Shown piece after piece: positions 26,430-36,115 of a stretch of 64,000 nucleotides of DNA. The translations under genes were made by a program, and so were the position numbers. The stretch is from Sphingobacterium athyrii. Lineage in GTDB: Bacteria > Bacteroidota > Bacteroidia > Sphingobacteriales > Sphingobacteriaceae. The DNA lies in contig NZ_QCXX01000007.1 in assembly GCF_003071065.1 (NCBI RefSeq), forward strand, positions 186,669-250,668. Reading direction: 5' to 3'. Under the pieces are notes generated by a model. The model saw nothing but the letters and a program-made list of their open reading frames with translations, made no database searches and was not told where the DNA came from. The stretch's first letter is position 1. Every line of letters begins with the position of its first letter.

Positions 26430-27363
26430 CAGGATATCACCTCACTTTCGCATTAAATAATCAATGCAGCACGCACTCTTTGCTTTTGACCGAATAGACC
26501 TATTTGGGGTATTAGCTCGCTAAAGTATTATTCTGACAAGATACATCATTGCGTTCACACAAAGTATCGGCTACATAAGCCTCTTATACAATACCATAAC
26601 GCAAATCTAAAAAAGGATATATCGGCGTATTTCAATGCAATGCCCTGTTACTTGGACAGCTCTTGGTTGTTGAAATATACAATCATCTTGGGCGCATTAG
26701 CATATTTTATGCTATACATCGCACTTTTTCTTCGTGCTCTGCCGTGGCATATACAAATTGGCACCGATGACCGAAGCTTTCTTTTCACAAGATGGACAGA
26801 CTACCTCAATATCATGATAAAGCCTTCGTTACGGACTATAGTAAGAGGATTACTCCCCAACTCGCCTTCTTTATTTTATATTCAGTTCATTATCACCTAC
26901 AAGATTAAACCTATAGATCCTCTAAATTTCCAAGTGCTACAGTCTGTTTTCGAGCACTATGAAGATATGCAGGTAGACGTCGTTTCACTAGATAGAGACT
27001 TACAAGAATTTCTGACTATCGTGACCGAAGTCTACGAACTACCAGTATCAATATATACAACAGTACAGTAGTATGTATAAGGCATATAGCACACTACTCA
27101 AGAATACAGCCACACTTGTGAGTGAAGTACAAGTTTTATCCAAAATTTGGGGCAAGTTGGCAACCCTCCAAAAACATCGCGACTTATGCATTCAAAGCAG
27201 GGGTTTTCACCCCATTTCGATTAAAAACAATAAATACAATATCCATAACAAAAACATTAAAAAGAAACAATAAAATCAAAACAATCACATTTTTATTAGA
27301 ATATTTATAATTTTATTCATTTTTATTCCTATATTAGCAATGTATAATATTTGAAAAGGAAAG
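26430..27363. other. 934-nt gap with little coding signal
   Basis: No convincing gene, RNA or repeat. A 143-codon plus frame (26640-27071) starts with hydrophobic residues and ends acidic (DVVSLDRDLQEFL) but has no family match, no promoter box and erratic composition; it may be a decayed gene. A 66-codon frame at 27073-27273 is Lys/Asn-rich and looks non-coding. An A-rich purine run (GAAAAGGAAAG) directly precedes the gltB start. Confidence 0.5.
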
Positions 27364-30300
27364 ATGATTCAACAAAGACCGAAAACGGAGGGCCTTTACG
27401 ACCCTAATTTTGAGCATGACGCCTGTGGAGTAGGCTTTGTCGCCCATATTAAAGGGAATAAATCACACGCACAAGTAAAAGACGCCTTGACCATGTTGGA
27501 GAACATGGAGCATCGTGGTGCCTGTGGTTGTGATCCCGAAAGTGGAGACGGAGCTGGTATCATGATTCAGTTGCCACACGAATTTTTGTGGGAAGAATGT
27601 ATCAGCTTAGGAATACAGTTAGAGGAACCGGGATATTATGGAACAGGAATGGTATTTCTTCCAAAAGAAGAAGACATGAACAAAATATGTCGGGACTTGA
27701 TTGAGGAAGCGGCAGCCGAAAGGGGTATGAAATTCCTTGGCTACCGTCCAGTACCAGTCAATCGTGAAGGTATTGGACCAACAGCGCTCAGTGCCGAACC
27801 TGAAATCGTCCAATTTTTTGTTAGCAGACCGGACGGCGTTTCAAACACGGAAGAATTTGAACGCAAACTTTTTGTTCTACGTCGCCTGATCATTCAAAAA
27901 GTTAAACAGCAACAAGAATACCCTCTCCCACTTTACTTTGCATCACTTTCTTGCAAAACTATCATTTACAAAGGTCAATTAACAACATACCAAGTCGGCA
28001 CCTATTACCTTGATTTACGCGATCCTCGTGTGGTATCCGCGTTTGGATTGGTACACTCACGCTTCTCGACCAATACTTTTCCTTCCTGGTCACTAGCACA
28101 ACCGTTCCGTATGTTGGCCCATAATGGTGAAATCAACACCTTAACAGGTAACCTCAATTGGTTTTACGCTGGAATGCGTGCCCTTTCGTCACCTTATTTC
28201 ACCGAAGACGAAATGGAAATCCTGCTTCCTATCGTTGATCGGGGCCAGTCGGATTCAGCCTGTCTTGACAATGTTGCCGAGTTGCTTTTACACAGTGGCC
28301 GTAGCCTGACACACGTCATGTTGATGTTGGTACCTGAGGCATGGGATGGTAATACCCAAATGGATCCACTAAAACGTGCATTCTACGAATACCATGCAAC
28401 CTTAATGGAGCCTTGGGATGGACCTGCAGCACTATGTTTTACCGATGGTAAACATATCGGGGCAACACTAGACCGTAACGGTTTACGCCCATTACGTTAT
28501 GCTGTAACTTCGGATGACCGTGTTGTCGTTGCTTCCGAAGCCGGCGCCCTTCCGATCGAAGAATCTACCATTATTAAAAAAGGCCGCCAACAGGCAGGCA
28601 AGATATTTCTCGTCGATATGGAGCAAGGTCGCATCTTAACAGACGATGAAGTAAAAGATCAATTGATCAACCAACAACCTTATAGCGATTGGTTGGACAA
28701 CTATAAAATCAAGCTAGAAGAACTGGAAGAACCTCGTGTCACCTATACCTATCTTTCCAAAGAATCCGTTTTCAAATATCAGAAGACATTTGGTTTCTCC
28801 AGAGAAGACCTCGAAACAATCCTGACGCCAATGGCATTGACCGGATACGAACCAACTGGTTCGATGGGTTCGGATGTTCCGCTCGCTATTCTTTCCGATC
28901 AGCCACAACATATCTCAAGTTACTTTAAGCAATTTTTTGCGCAGGTAACCAACCCACCGATCGATCCGATCCGCGAGCGTTTGGTCATGAGCTTGGCGAC
29001 CTTTATCGGTAATGCGGGCAACATCCTGATTGAGGACAAAAAATTCTGTCACTGCGTGACCTTACCTCATCCGATCCTCACATCCAAAGAACTTGAAAAA
29101 TTACGTTCTATTGATACCGGATTGTTTCAGGCAAAAACCATTCAGTCCTATTTCCGTTCAGACGGAAAGCCGGGTTCGCTGGAAGCAGGTTTAGAGCGTC
29201 TATGCAGATATGCCGATGACGCTGTACGTGATGGTTTTCAGGTATTGATACTTTCGGATCGCGCGATAGATTCCAAACATGCGGCCATCCCTTCTTTGCT
29301 TGCCGTATCAGCAGTCCACCACCACTTGATCAAGACCGGTAACCGTGGTGCTGTAGGACTAGTTGTCGAAGCCGGCGATGCTTGGGAAGTACACCACTTC
29401 GCCTGCCTATTGGCTTTTGGTGCCACGGCGATCAACCCGTATATGGCACTGGCAAGTATCCGTACCATGAAGGAACAAAACACCTTGGATACTGAACTTA
29501 CCTGGCCTGAGCTATCCAAAAACTACGTAAAAGCAGTTAACAATGGTTTGTTGAAAATTTTCTCCAAAATGGGGATATCAACATTGCAATCTTATCACGG
29601 AGCACAGATCTTTGAAGTACTTGGTATCGACAAATCTGTTGTTGATAAATTCTTCTGTGGCGCAGTATCCCGTATCGGTGGTATGACACTGGATGATCTG
29701 GCCAAAGAGGCTTTATCTAAACACTGGCGTGGATTTGAAAAAAGCCGTACACCACAAAACCTATTGCCGGAAGGTGGTATCTATCAATGGAAACGTCGTG
29801 GCGAAGGGCACTTGTGGAATCCAGATACCATTCACTTATTGCAGCAAGCATGCCGGACCGGAGACTATGCCACGTATAAAAAGTATGCAACCAAGATCAA
29901 CGAACAGAAAGAACATATGTTTACCCTTCGTGGACTTTTGGATTTTGCTAAACATCGCAATTCCATTCCATTGGAGCAAGTTGAGCCGGCAAGTGAAATA
30001 CTAAAACGCTTTGCTACCGGAGCGATGTCCTTTGGATCTATCTCCCACGAAGCACATAGTACCCTTGCCATTGCCATGAACCGCATCGGCGCAAAATCTA
30101 ACACCGGTGAAGGAGGGGAAGATGAATTGCGTTATCAACCTCTTCCAAATGGGGATTCCATGCGTTCGGCAATTAAGCAAGTCGCTTCTGCGCGCTTTGG
30201 TGTCACCTCCAATTACCTGACACAAGCGGATGAATTACAGATCAAAATGGCACAGGGTGCTAAACCGGGTGAAGGTGGTCAATTACCGGGGCCGAAGGTG

Positions 30301-31878
30301 GATGCCTGGATTGCGAAAACCAGACACTCTACACCGGGCGTCGGTCTGATTTCCCCGCCACCACATCATGACATCTATTCCATCGAAGATTTGGCACAGT
30401 TGATCTTCGATTTGAAGAATGCGAACCGCCAAGCACGGATCAATGTCAAATTGGTATCTAAAGCCGGTGTAGGGACGATTGCCGCCGGTGTTGCTAAAGC
30501 ACATGCTGACGTTATCCTCATCGCAGGTTTTGACGGCGGAACAGGTGCCTCACCGATCAGTTCGATCAAACATGCCGGATTACCTTGGGAACTGGGCCTT
30601 GCCGAAGCACATCAGACGCTTGTGAAAAACAAGCTGCGTAGCCGTGTGGTCTTACAGGCCGATGGTCAGGTAAAAACAGGTCGCGATATCGTTATTGCAA
30701 CACTTTTAGGCGCCGAAGAATGGGGTGTTTCCACAGCTGCCTTGGTTGCTGGAGGTTGTATCATGATGCGCAAATGTCACCTAAATACCTGTCCCGTCGG
30801 TGTAGCCACACAAGATCCTGAATTGCGCAAACTTTTCTCCGGAAAACCTGAAGATATCGTCAACCTATTCACTTTCCTTGCCGAAGAAGTACGAGAGACC
30901 ATGGCATACCTCGGCTTCCGCACCATCAATGAAATGGTAGGCCGTGCTCAGTTCCTCAAAAAACGGGAGAACATCGACCATTGGAAAGCAAAGAAAATCG
31001 ACTTTACGGATATTCTCCATGTTGAGCGCAATGAACCCGGACAATCATTGTACAATACAGAGGAGCAGGATCACGGCATGGCCATGATTTTGGACTGGGG
31101 ATTATTGAAACAATCCAAGCTAGCGTTGGAAAGCAAAACACCGGTCTTCGGAACGTTCAAAGTAAAAAATACGGATCGTACCATCGGCACAATGCTCTCC
31201 AATGAGATTTCCAAATTGTATGGATCCGAAGGATTGCCTGACAATACCATTAATTTCAAATTCGAAGGGTCTGCAGGCCAAAGTTTCGGGGCCTTCTCTA
31301 CCAAAGGACTTTCCTTTGAATTGCAGGGCGAAGCTAATGATTATGTTGGTAAGGGCCTATCTGGCGCTCAACTTGCAATTTATCCAGTGACCGAAAGTGG
31401 CCTGATACCAGAAGAGAACATCATTATCGGTAACGTCGCACTATTCGGAGCCACTTCAGGACACCTATTTGTCAATGGCCAGGCAGGCGAGCGTTTCGCT
31501 GTGCGTAACTCCGGAGCTACTGCTGTCGTTGAGGGTGTAGGCGATCACGGTTGTGAATATATGACGGGTGGACGGGCACTGATCCTCGGCGCGACAGGAC
31601 GCAATTTTGCAGCCGGAATGAGCGGTGGTATTGCGTGGATTTATGACATCAATGATGATTTCCGCGAAAACTGCAATCAGGAGATGGTGGACCTGGATCC
31701 ATTGGAAAGTGAAGATGAAACAGCAATTATTGCCCTATTGAAACGTCATGTATTGTTGACTAATAGCCGTAGAGCAGATTTCATCTTACAAAACTGGGCC
31801 CGGGAGAAAAATAAATTTATTAAAGTATTCCCTAGGGAATATAAAAATGTCATTCGTCAAAAATTAGTTGAAGCATAA
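27364..31878 (+). CDS. gltB: glutamate synthase large subunit
   Basis: A 1504-aa NADPH-GOGAT alpha subunit, which moves the amide of glutamine to 2-oxoglutarate. The N-terminal glutaminase domain begins at Cys 21 after a short propeptide (DACGVGFVAH), so cleavage is expected there. The central domain, FMN domain (GAKPGEGGQLPG, ISPPPHHDIYSIEDLAQL), the 3Fe-4S cluster cysteines in CIMMRKCHLNTCPVG and the C-terminal GxGxG repeat region (GNVALFGATSGHLF) are all present. Full length. gltD starts 17 nt downstream in the same direction, forming the two-gene operon. Confidence 0.98.
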   Translation: MIQQRPKTEGLYDPNFEHDACGVGFVAHIKGNKSHAQVKDALTMLENMEHRGACGCDPESGDGAGIMIQLPHEFLWEECISLGIQLEEPGYYGTGMVFLPKEEDMNKICRDLIEEAAAERGMKFLGYRPVPVNREGIGPTALSAEPEIVQFFVSRPDGVSNTEEFERKLFVLRRLIIQKVKQQQEYPLPLYFASLSCKTIIYKGQLTTYQVGTYYLDLRDPRVVSAFGLVHSRFSTNTFPSWSLAQPFRMLAHNGEINTLTGNLNWFYAGMRALSSPYFTEDEMEILLPIVDRGQSDSACLDNVAELLLHSGRSLTHVMLMLVPEAWDGNTQMDPLKRAFYEYHATLMEPWDGPAALCFTDGKHIGATLDRNGLRPLRYAVTSDDRVVVASEAGALPIEESTIIKKGRQQAGKIFLVDMEQGRILTDDEVKDQLINQQPYSDWLDNYKIKLEELEEPRVTYTYLSKESVFKYQKTFGFSREDLETILTPMALTGYEPTGSMGSDVPLAILSDQPQHISSYFKQFFAQVTNPPIDPIRERLVMSLATFIGNAGNILIEDKKFCHCVTLPHPILTSKELEKLRSIDTGLFQAKTIQSYFRSDGKPGSLEAGLERLCRYADDAVRDGFQVLILSDRAIDSKHAAIPSLLAVSAVHHHLIKTGNRGAVGLVVEAGDAWEVHHFACLLAFGATAINPYMALASIRTMKEQNTLDTELTWPELSKNYVKAVNNGLLKIFSKMGISTLQSYHGAQIFEVLGIDKSVVDKFFCGAVSRIGGMTLDDLAKEALSKHWRGFEKSRTPQNLLPEGGIYQWKRRGEGHLWNPDTIHLLQQACRTGDYATYKKYATKINEQKEHMFTLRGLLDFAKHRNSIPLEQVEPASEILKRFATGAMSFGSISHEAHSTLAIAMNRIGAKSNTGEGGEDELRYQPLPNGDSMRSAIKQVASARFGVTSNYLTQADELQIKMAQGAKPGEGGQLPGPKVDAWIAKTRHSTPGVGLISPPPHHDIYSIEDLAQLIFDLKNANRQARINVKLVSKAGVGTIAAGVAKAHADVILIAGFDGGTGASPISSIKHAGLPWELGLAEAHQTLVKNKLRSRVVLQADGQVKTGRDIVIATLLGAEEWGVSTAALVAGGCIMMRKCHLNTCPVGVATQDPELRKLFSGKPEDIVNLFTFLAEEVRETMAYLGFRTINEMVGRAQFLKKRENIDHWKAKKIDFTDILHVERNEPGQSLYNTEEQDHGMAMILDWGLLKQSKLALESKTPVFGTFKVKNTDRTIGTMLSNEISKLYGSEGLPDNTINFKFEGSAGQSFGAFSTKGLSFELQGEANDYVGKGLSGAQLAIYPVTESGLIPEENIIIGNVALFGATSGHLFVNGQAGERFAVRNSGATAVVEGVGDHGCEYMTGGRALILGATGRNFAAGMSGGIAWIYDINDDFRENCNQEMVDLDPLESEDETAIIALLKRHVLLTNSRRADFILQNWAREKNKFIKVFPREYKNVIRQKLVEA

Positions 31879-31895
31879 AATAGGAAGCACAGATC

Positions 31896-33356
31896 ATGGG
31901 AAAAATTACAGGTTTTAAAGAATTTGAGCGCGTGCTTCCAACAAAAGAAGCTGTTGAAGGCCGTGTGCAGCACTTCAAAGAATTTAATAAAGGATATTCT
32001 GAGAATGAGCTGAATAAACAGGCCGCGCGTTGTATGGATTGCGGTATTCCGTTTTGTCATTCAGGCTGTCCACTGGGCAATGTCATTCCTGAATTCAACG
32101 ATGCCGTATACGACGGTAAATGGGAAGAGGCTTATCAGATCCTGACCTCGACCAACAACTTTCCTGAATTTACAGGTAGAATATGTCCTGCTCCTTGCGA
32201 ATCGGCCTGCGTATTGGGCATCCATAGCACTCCGATTACCATCGAAGAAATTGAAAAGCATATCATTGAGATTGCATTCAAAAAAGGCTATGTAAAAGCC
32301 CATAAGAGCTATTTAAAAACGGGCAAACGTGTTGCCGTGGTCGGTTCCGGGCCAGCTGGACTCGCTGCCGCAGCACAATTGAATAAAGCGGGCCATGACG
32401 TCACTGTTTTTGAACGTGACGATCAGGTGGGCGGCTTACTCCGTTATGGTATTCCGGATTTCAAACTGGAGAAGTCTGTTATCGACCGCCGGATTAATTT
32501 AATGAAAGAGTCTGGGATCGAATTTAGCGTCAATACAGAGGTAGGAAAAGACATCAGCTTTTACGAATTGAAAGCTTATGATGCCGTAGTATTGGCTACT
32601 GGATCGACCGTCCCCTGGCACATGCAGTTGCCCGGACATGAAGCCAAAGGGATCCATTTCGCCATGGACTTCTTAAAACAGCAGAACAAAGAAGTCAGTG
32701 GCATCAGCATTGATCAAGAACGCATTTTAGCGACAGATAAACATGTGGTCGTGATTGGCGACGGTGATACAGGTTCGGACTGCATTGGTACCTCCAACCG
32801 CCACCGGGCCAAAAGTATTACACAGATCGCCCGTAAACCAACACCTGCAAAAGAGCGTTTAAGAAACAATCCCTGGCCGATGGACAAAGTGACCTTCGGA
32901 ACCTCCTCTTCACAAGAAGAAGGCTGTGAACGTCTTTGGGCAACGGAAACGCAAGAGTTTGTTCACGACGAAAATGGCCATGTCAAAGCGGTAAAAATTA
33001 AAGAAGTTCAATACGAAGTCGATGAATTTGGTCGCCGTACGAGACTGGGCGAATCCGAAGTTCGGGAAATTCCTGCCGATCTTGTTTTATTGGCTATTGG
33101 CTACAAACATACCGAGCAAAGACTACTGGAGCAGCTCGGTGTACGTGTGGATGAAAAAGGAAATATCCTGGCAAACGACAAAGATTACCAAACTTCAGTG
33201 GAAAATATCTTCACAGCGGGTGACTGCCGCAAAGGGCAATCCTTGGTGGTCTGGGCGATATCTGAAGGCCGGGAGTGCGCACGAAAAGTAGACGAATACC
33301 TCATGGGGTATTCCGAACTTGAAAGCAAGGATTTCTTGGCTACACACCAGGCATAA
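31896..33356 (+). CDS. gltD: glutamate synthase small subunit
   Basis: A 486-aa GOGAT beta subunit that feeds electrons from NADPH via FAD and two Fe-S clusters to GltB. Fe-S cysteines: CMDCGIPFCHSGCPLGN and CPAPCESACVLG (residues about 48-110). FAD site VVGSGPAGLAAAAQL near 148; NADPH site VVIGDGDTGSDCIG near 287; C-terminal FAD contact NIFTAGDCRKGQSLVVWAI. Normal length. Operon with gltB, closed by a 22-bp hairpin. Confidence 0.98.
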   Translation: MGKITGFKEFERVLPTKEAVEGRVQHFKEFNKGYSENELNKQAARCMDCGIPFCHSGCPLGNVIPEFNDAVYDGKWEEAYQILTSTNNFPEFTGRICPAPCESACVLGIHSTPITIEEIEKHIIEIAFKKGYVKAHKSYLKTGKRVAVVGSGPAGLAAAAQLNKAGHDVTVFERDDQVGGLLRYGIPDFKLEKSVIDRRINLMKESGIEFSVNTEVGKDISFYELKAYDAVVLATGSTVPWHMQLPGHEAKGIHFAMDFLKQQNKEVSGISIDQERILATDKHVVVIGDGDTGSDCIGTSNRHRAKSITQIARKPTPAKERLRNNPWPMDKVTFGTSSSQEEGCERLWATETQEFVHDENGHVKAVKIKEVQYEVDEFGRRTRLGESEVREIPADLVLLAIGYKHTEQRLLEQLGVRVDEKGNILANDKDYQTSVENIFTAGDCRKGQSLVVWAISEGRECARKVDEYLMGYSELESKDFLATHQA

Positions 33357-33370
33357 TTATAAATAATAAT

Positions 33371-33414
33371 CCTCATATAACAAAAGCACCTTAAGGTGCT
33401 TTTGTTATATGAGG
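33371..33414. terminator. gltBD terminator, perfect 22-bp palindrome
   Basis: 33371-33392 and 33393-33414 are exact complements without a spacer (centre CACCTTAAGGTG). AT-rich outer stem and a T-rich right arm (CTTTTGTTATAT). Confidence 0.85.
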
Positions 33415-33452
33415 ATATCCGCGCCCATTACCGAAAATCTCCCTCAGGGAAC

Positions 33453-34140
33453 GCAAAATACTCCAAGGGGAATTTACTTTGCTCTCAAGGGGATAAACTT
33501 TTCCCTTAAGAGATTGCAAAAAATTCCTAGGGGAATTTGATTTCCTCTCAGGGGGATACACTTTTCCCTTAAGGGACTACAAAAAATTCTTAGGGGAATT
33601 TGATTTCCTCTCAAGGGGATAAACTTTTCCCTTAAGGGATTGCAAAAAATTCTTAGGGGAATTTGATTTCCTCTCAAGGGGACAAACTTTTCCCTTAAGG
33701 GATTGCAAAAAATTCTTGGGGGAATTTGATTTCCCCTCAGGGGGATACACTTTTCCCTTAAGGGTTTGCAAAAAATTCCTAGGGGAATTTGATTACCTCT
33801 TAGGGGGATACACTTTTCCCTTAAGGGATTGCAAAAAATTCCTAGGGGAATTTGATTTCCTCTTAGGTGGATACACTTTTCCCTTAAGGGATTGCAAAAA
33901 ATTCCTAGGGGAATTTACTTTCCTCTCAGGGGGATACACTTTTCCCTTAAGGGACTACAAAAAATTCCTAGGGGAATTTGATTTCCTCTTAGGGGGATAC
34001 ACTTTTCCCTTAAGGGATTGCAAAAAATTCTTAGGGAAATTTACTTTCCCCTCAAGGGGACAAACTTTTCCCTTAAGGGATTGCAAAAAATTCCTGGGGG
34101 AATTTGATTTCCCCTCAGGGGGACAAACTTTTCCCTTAAG
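33453..34140. repeat. 63-bp tandem repeat array, 11 units
   Basis: Eleven head-to-tail units of exactly 63 bp: the word CCCTTAAG recurs at 33503, 33566, 33629 and so on to 34133. Unit order: GCAAAAAATTC, then an inverted repeat AATTCC-TAGG-GGAATT, a spacer TGA, a second C4/G4 hairpin (TTTCC..CTCAGGGG), a spacer containing ATAAAC, ATACAC or ACAAAC, then TTCCCTTAAGGGA. The last unit ends at TTAAG. Variation is mostly C/T at a few positions. The first unit is the most diverged. Because 63 is divisible by 3, several frames stay open by chance; the first units contain stops in the frame that is open later, so it is probably not a protein gene. Confidence 0.95.
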
Positions 34141-34232
34141 TTCAGGCTAGCCAGCTAGACCATCTAAAATCAACCTCTACGCCATCCAAACACAGTTTGT
34201 AAGAAAATATTTATTACAAATCAATAATTATT

Positions 34233-34293
34233 AGGGGTAAAATTCCGCCACATGGAGTTTTCCGCTTTTTGCATTTTGGCGGAATTTTACCCC
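34233..34293. repeat. long-stem hairpin after the tandem array
   Basis: Arms AGGGGTAAAATTCCGCCA (34233-34250) and its complement (34277-34293 exact over 17 bp), with a 26-nt loop containing TTTTCCGC. No T tract. Possibly related to the hairpin-rich repeats just upstream, with which it shares AATTCC. Confidence 0.75.
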
Positions 34294-34402
34294 CTCACGT
34301 CCTCTCCACTGTCGTATATTGGTATCGTTGCTAGCTCAATAATTTATTTTAAACTTTTAACATTTAAAAATTATGAGTCAATCCAACTTTAGAAAAATGG
34401 AA

Positions 34403-34447
34403 ATATCAAAAAATGCCTGACTTTATAAAACAGACATTTTTTGATAT
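34403..34447 (-). terminator. terminator of the esterase-like gene
   Basis: 17-bp stem with one mismatch (34403-34419 with 34431-34447), 11-nt loop, A/T-rich outer stem, placed 13 nt past the stop codon of the minus-strand gene. Confidence 0.75.
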
Positions 34448-34459
34448 AAACCAAAATAA

Positions 34460-35752
34460 TTATTTCAACGGCGTTTTTAATTTAATAAAATAGATGCTAT
34501 TCTTATCAACGGTTTTTATCGCCGGTAATATCTTCGATTTATAAATCCCCTCTCCCGTAACGCCAAAATCATCGTCGTTACATACAGCGATTAAAGATGA
34601 ATTAATAACAGCCAATCCTTCGGCTTTGTCATGCGGATATAATTCTTTGATATCCTTCATTAAATCAGCCACCAAAGTTTTGGTAACAGGCTTAATATTA
34701 TATTTCGCTAAGGTGGCAGCATCTTTTAGTTCTTCAACACTCTTACCATCAAAAATTCTCCCTTTTTCACCGTTATTATCATCAGAAATATCCGTTGCAC
34801 CCGCAAGATCTATCTGATAGATTTTTTTGAATACATCACCACGTGTTTCTTCTGTCGCATATGCTCCGTCACGTTCCAGCACAATAAAAGTGGAATTGGA
34901 CACCGCGGCAATTTCACTGACAGCCTGTAGGTCAGACCGTTCCATCATATACACGTACTGCTTGGTATTTCCAGTTGCGATATCCATGGTGACAATGCGG
35001 ATAATCAAGGAATTCTTCACCGCATCCTTGGATGGATTATAGAGTGGAAATTGCATAATACCGACCAAAGTCTTTCCATCCGGTGTAATGGTCAATCCCT
35101 CCATTCCACGATTTGGTCGACGTTTGGCAAAGACCAAGGGTAATTTCTTTCCTGTTGTCCAAGGATTGATCCGCTCAATCTCCTTTCCGGAAGCATCAAA
35201 GTGAACGATATGTGGTCCATATTCATCACTTACCCACCAAGAACCGTCAGCGGCTCTTGCCAAGCCCTCCGAATCGATGCCATCTTCGCTCTTTCCCAAA
35301 TCCTTTCCATTCGTATCCAAAGCTTTCTCTCCCGAACCACCTTTACCCTCAGGGTTCGGCAAGCCGTTCAATTTTACACCGTTTTTATTCTTTAATTCAA
35401 TCGCAGACTCAAAAACCAGCACATTATCCTTTAATCGAAATTTACCGATCTGAGGGGTAAACATCGGGTTAGCAAAAACTTTACTATCTTTTTCTGTACC
35501 ATCAATATTTGGCCCGCGATCTGTTAAGAGGTAAAACACGGTCTTATCATTCGGATCCTGAACCATGGAAGAGCCGTACCCGCCATTATATACCTTTACC
35601 TCACCAATCGTACCCAATACTTTTGGATCCATGGCTACAGCCTTATCCGGGTAAGTTAAATTGACAATCGGATCAATGATCTTTGATACATCATCCTTAC
35701 TGCAGGAAGCACACAAAAGAGCAATCCCCAATACACTGTATAATCTTTTCAT
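34460..35752 (-). CDS. esterase-like-activity-of-phytase lipoprotein
   Basis: A 430-aa exported protein. Signal peptide with lipobox (LLCASCSKDD; Cys at residue 17) indicates a lipoprotein. The body shows beta-propeller-like repeats of the phytase-like esterase family: FYLLTDRGPNIDG, DSEGLARAADGSWWVSDEYGPHIVHFDASGK, RPNRGMEGLTITPDGKTLVGIM and DKAEGLAVI. Such proteins are taken as phosphoesterases or esterases; substrate unknown. A TATGTTTG box lies 19 nt before the ATG. Confidence 0.82.
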   Translation of the reverse strand: MKRLYSVLGIALLCASCSKDDVSKIIDPIVNLTYPDKAVAMDPKVLGTIGEVKVYNGGYGSSMVQDPNDKTVFYLLTDRGPNIDGTEKDSKVFANPMFTPQIGKFRLKDNVLVFESAIELKNKNGVKLNGLPNPEGKGGSGEKALDTNGKDLGKSEDGIDSEGLARAADGSWWVSDEYGPHIVHFDASGKEIERINPWTTGKKLPLVFAKRRPNRGMEGLTITPDGKTLVGIMQFPLYNPSKDAVKNSLIIRIVTMDIATGNTKQYVYMMERSDLQAVSEIAAVSNSTFIVLERDGAYATEETRGDVFKKIYQIDLAGATDISDDNNGEKGRIFDGKSVEELKDAATLAKYNIKPVTKTLVADLMKDIKELYPHDKAEGLAVINSSLIAVCNDDDFGVTGEGIYKSKILPAIKTVDKNSIYFIKLKTPLK

Positions 35753-35771
35753 AATTTATTCTATTATCCTG

Positions 35772-35779
35772 CAAACATA
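35772..35779 (-). promoter_or_regulatory. -7 promoter box TATGTTTG of the esterase-like gene
   Basis: Perfect TAnnTTTG, 19 nt before the ATG. The rest of the gap to 36115 shows no other feature that I can see. Confidence 0.5.
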
Positions 35780-36115
35780 AACCTCGCATATTAGGGCATC
35801 ATTAACAAACGTTTAAATAACTTACATCCACCGACCAAATCATAATGACAAATAAAAATAGATTGGCTTTATGGAATTTCGTTTTTCATTGCATCAAAGA
35901 AAAAATAGACAAAGAAAAGATGAATCGTTGTTGATGGGGGGATACAAATGAAACAGCCTAAGACTGTGTGAATGCCCGAAAGAAACAATGAGCTGATGAT
36001 TAAAAAAACGGACTAAAAGCGTCCATTGATACCGATAAGACCAGACAAGTATGCCGCGGAAGGCAGCCTGAATATGTTAAAAAACAAAATAATTGATAAG
36101 CAAATCATTTCAAAG

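Noticed and set aside
26640..27071. 143-codon hydrophobic frame as a gene
   Set aside because: No motif, no promoter box, uneven composition, low conservation signals; may be decayed or random.
33453..34140. CRISPR array
   Set aside because: Units are directly adjacent without unique spacers, and no cas genes are near.
33716..34150. 144-codon plus frame and two minus frames within the 63-bp array that give 21-residue repeats
   Set aside because: Frames stay open only because the unit is a multiple of 3; earlier units contain stops in the same frame, and no start, promoter or domain is seen.
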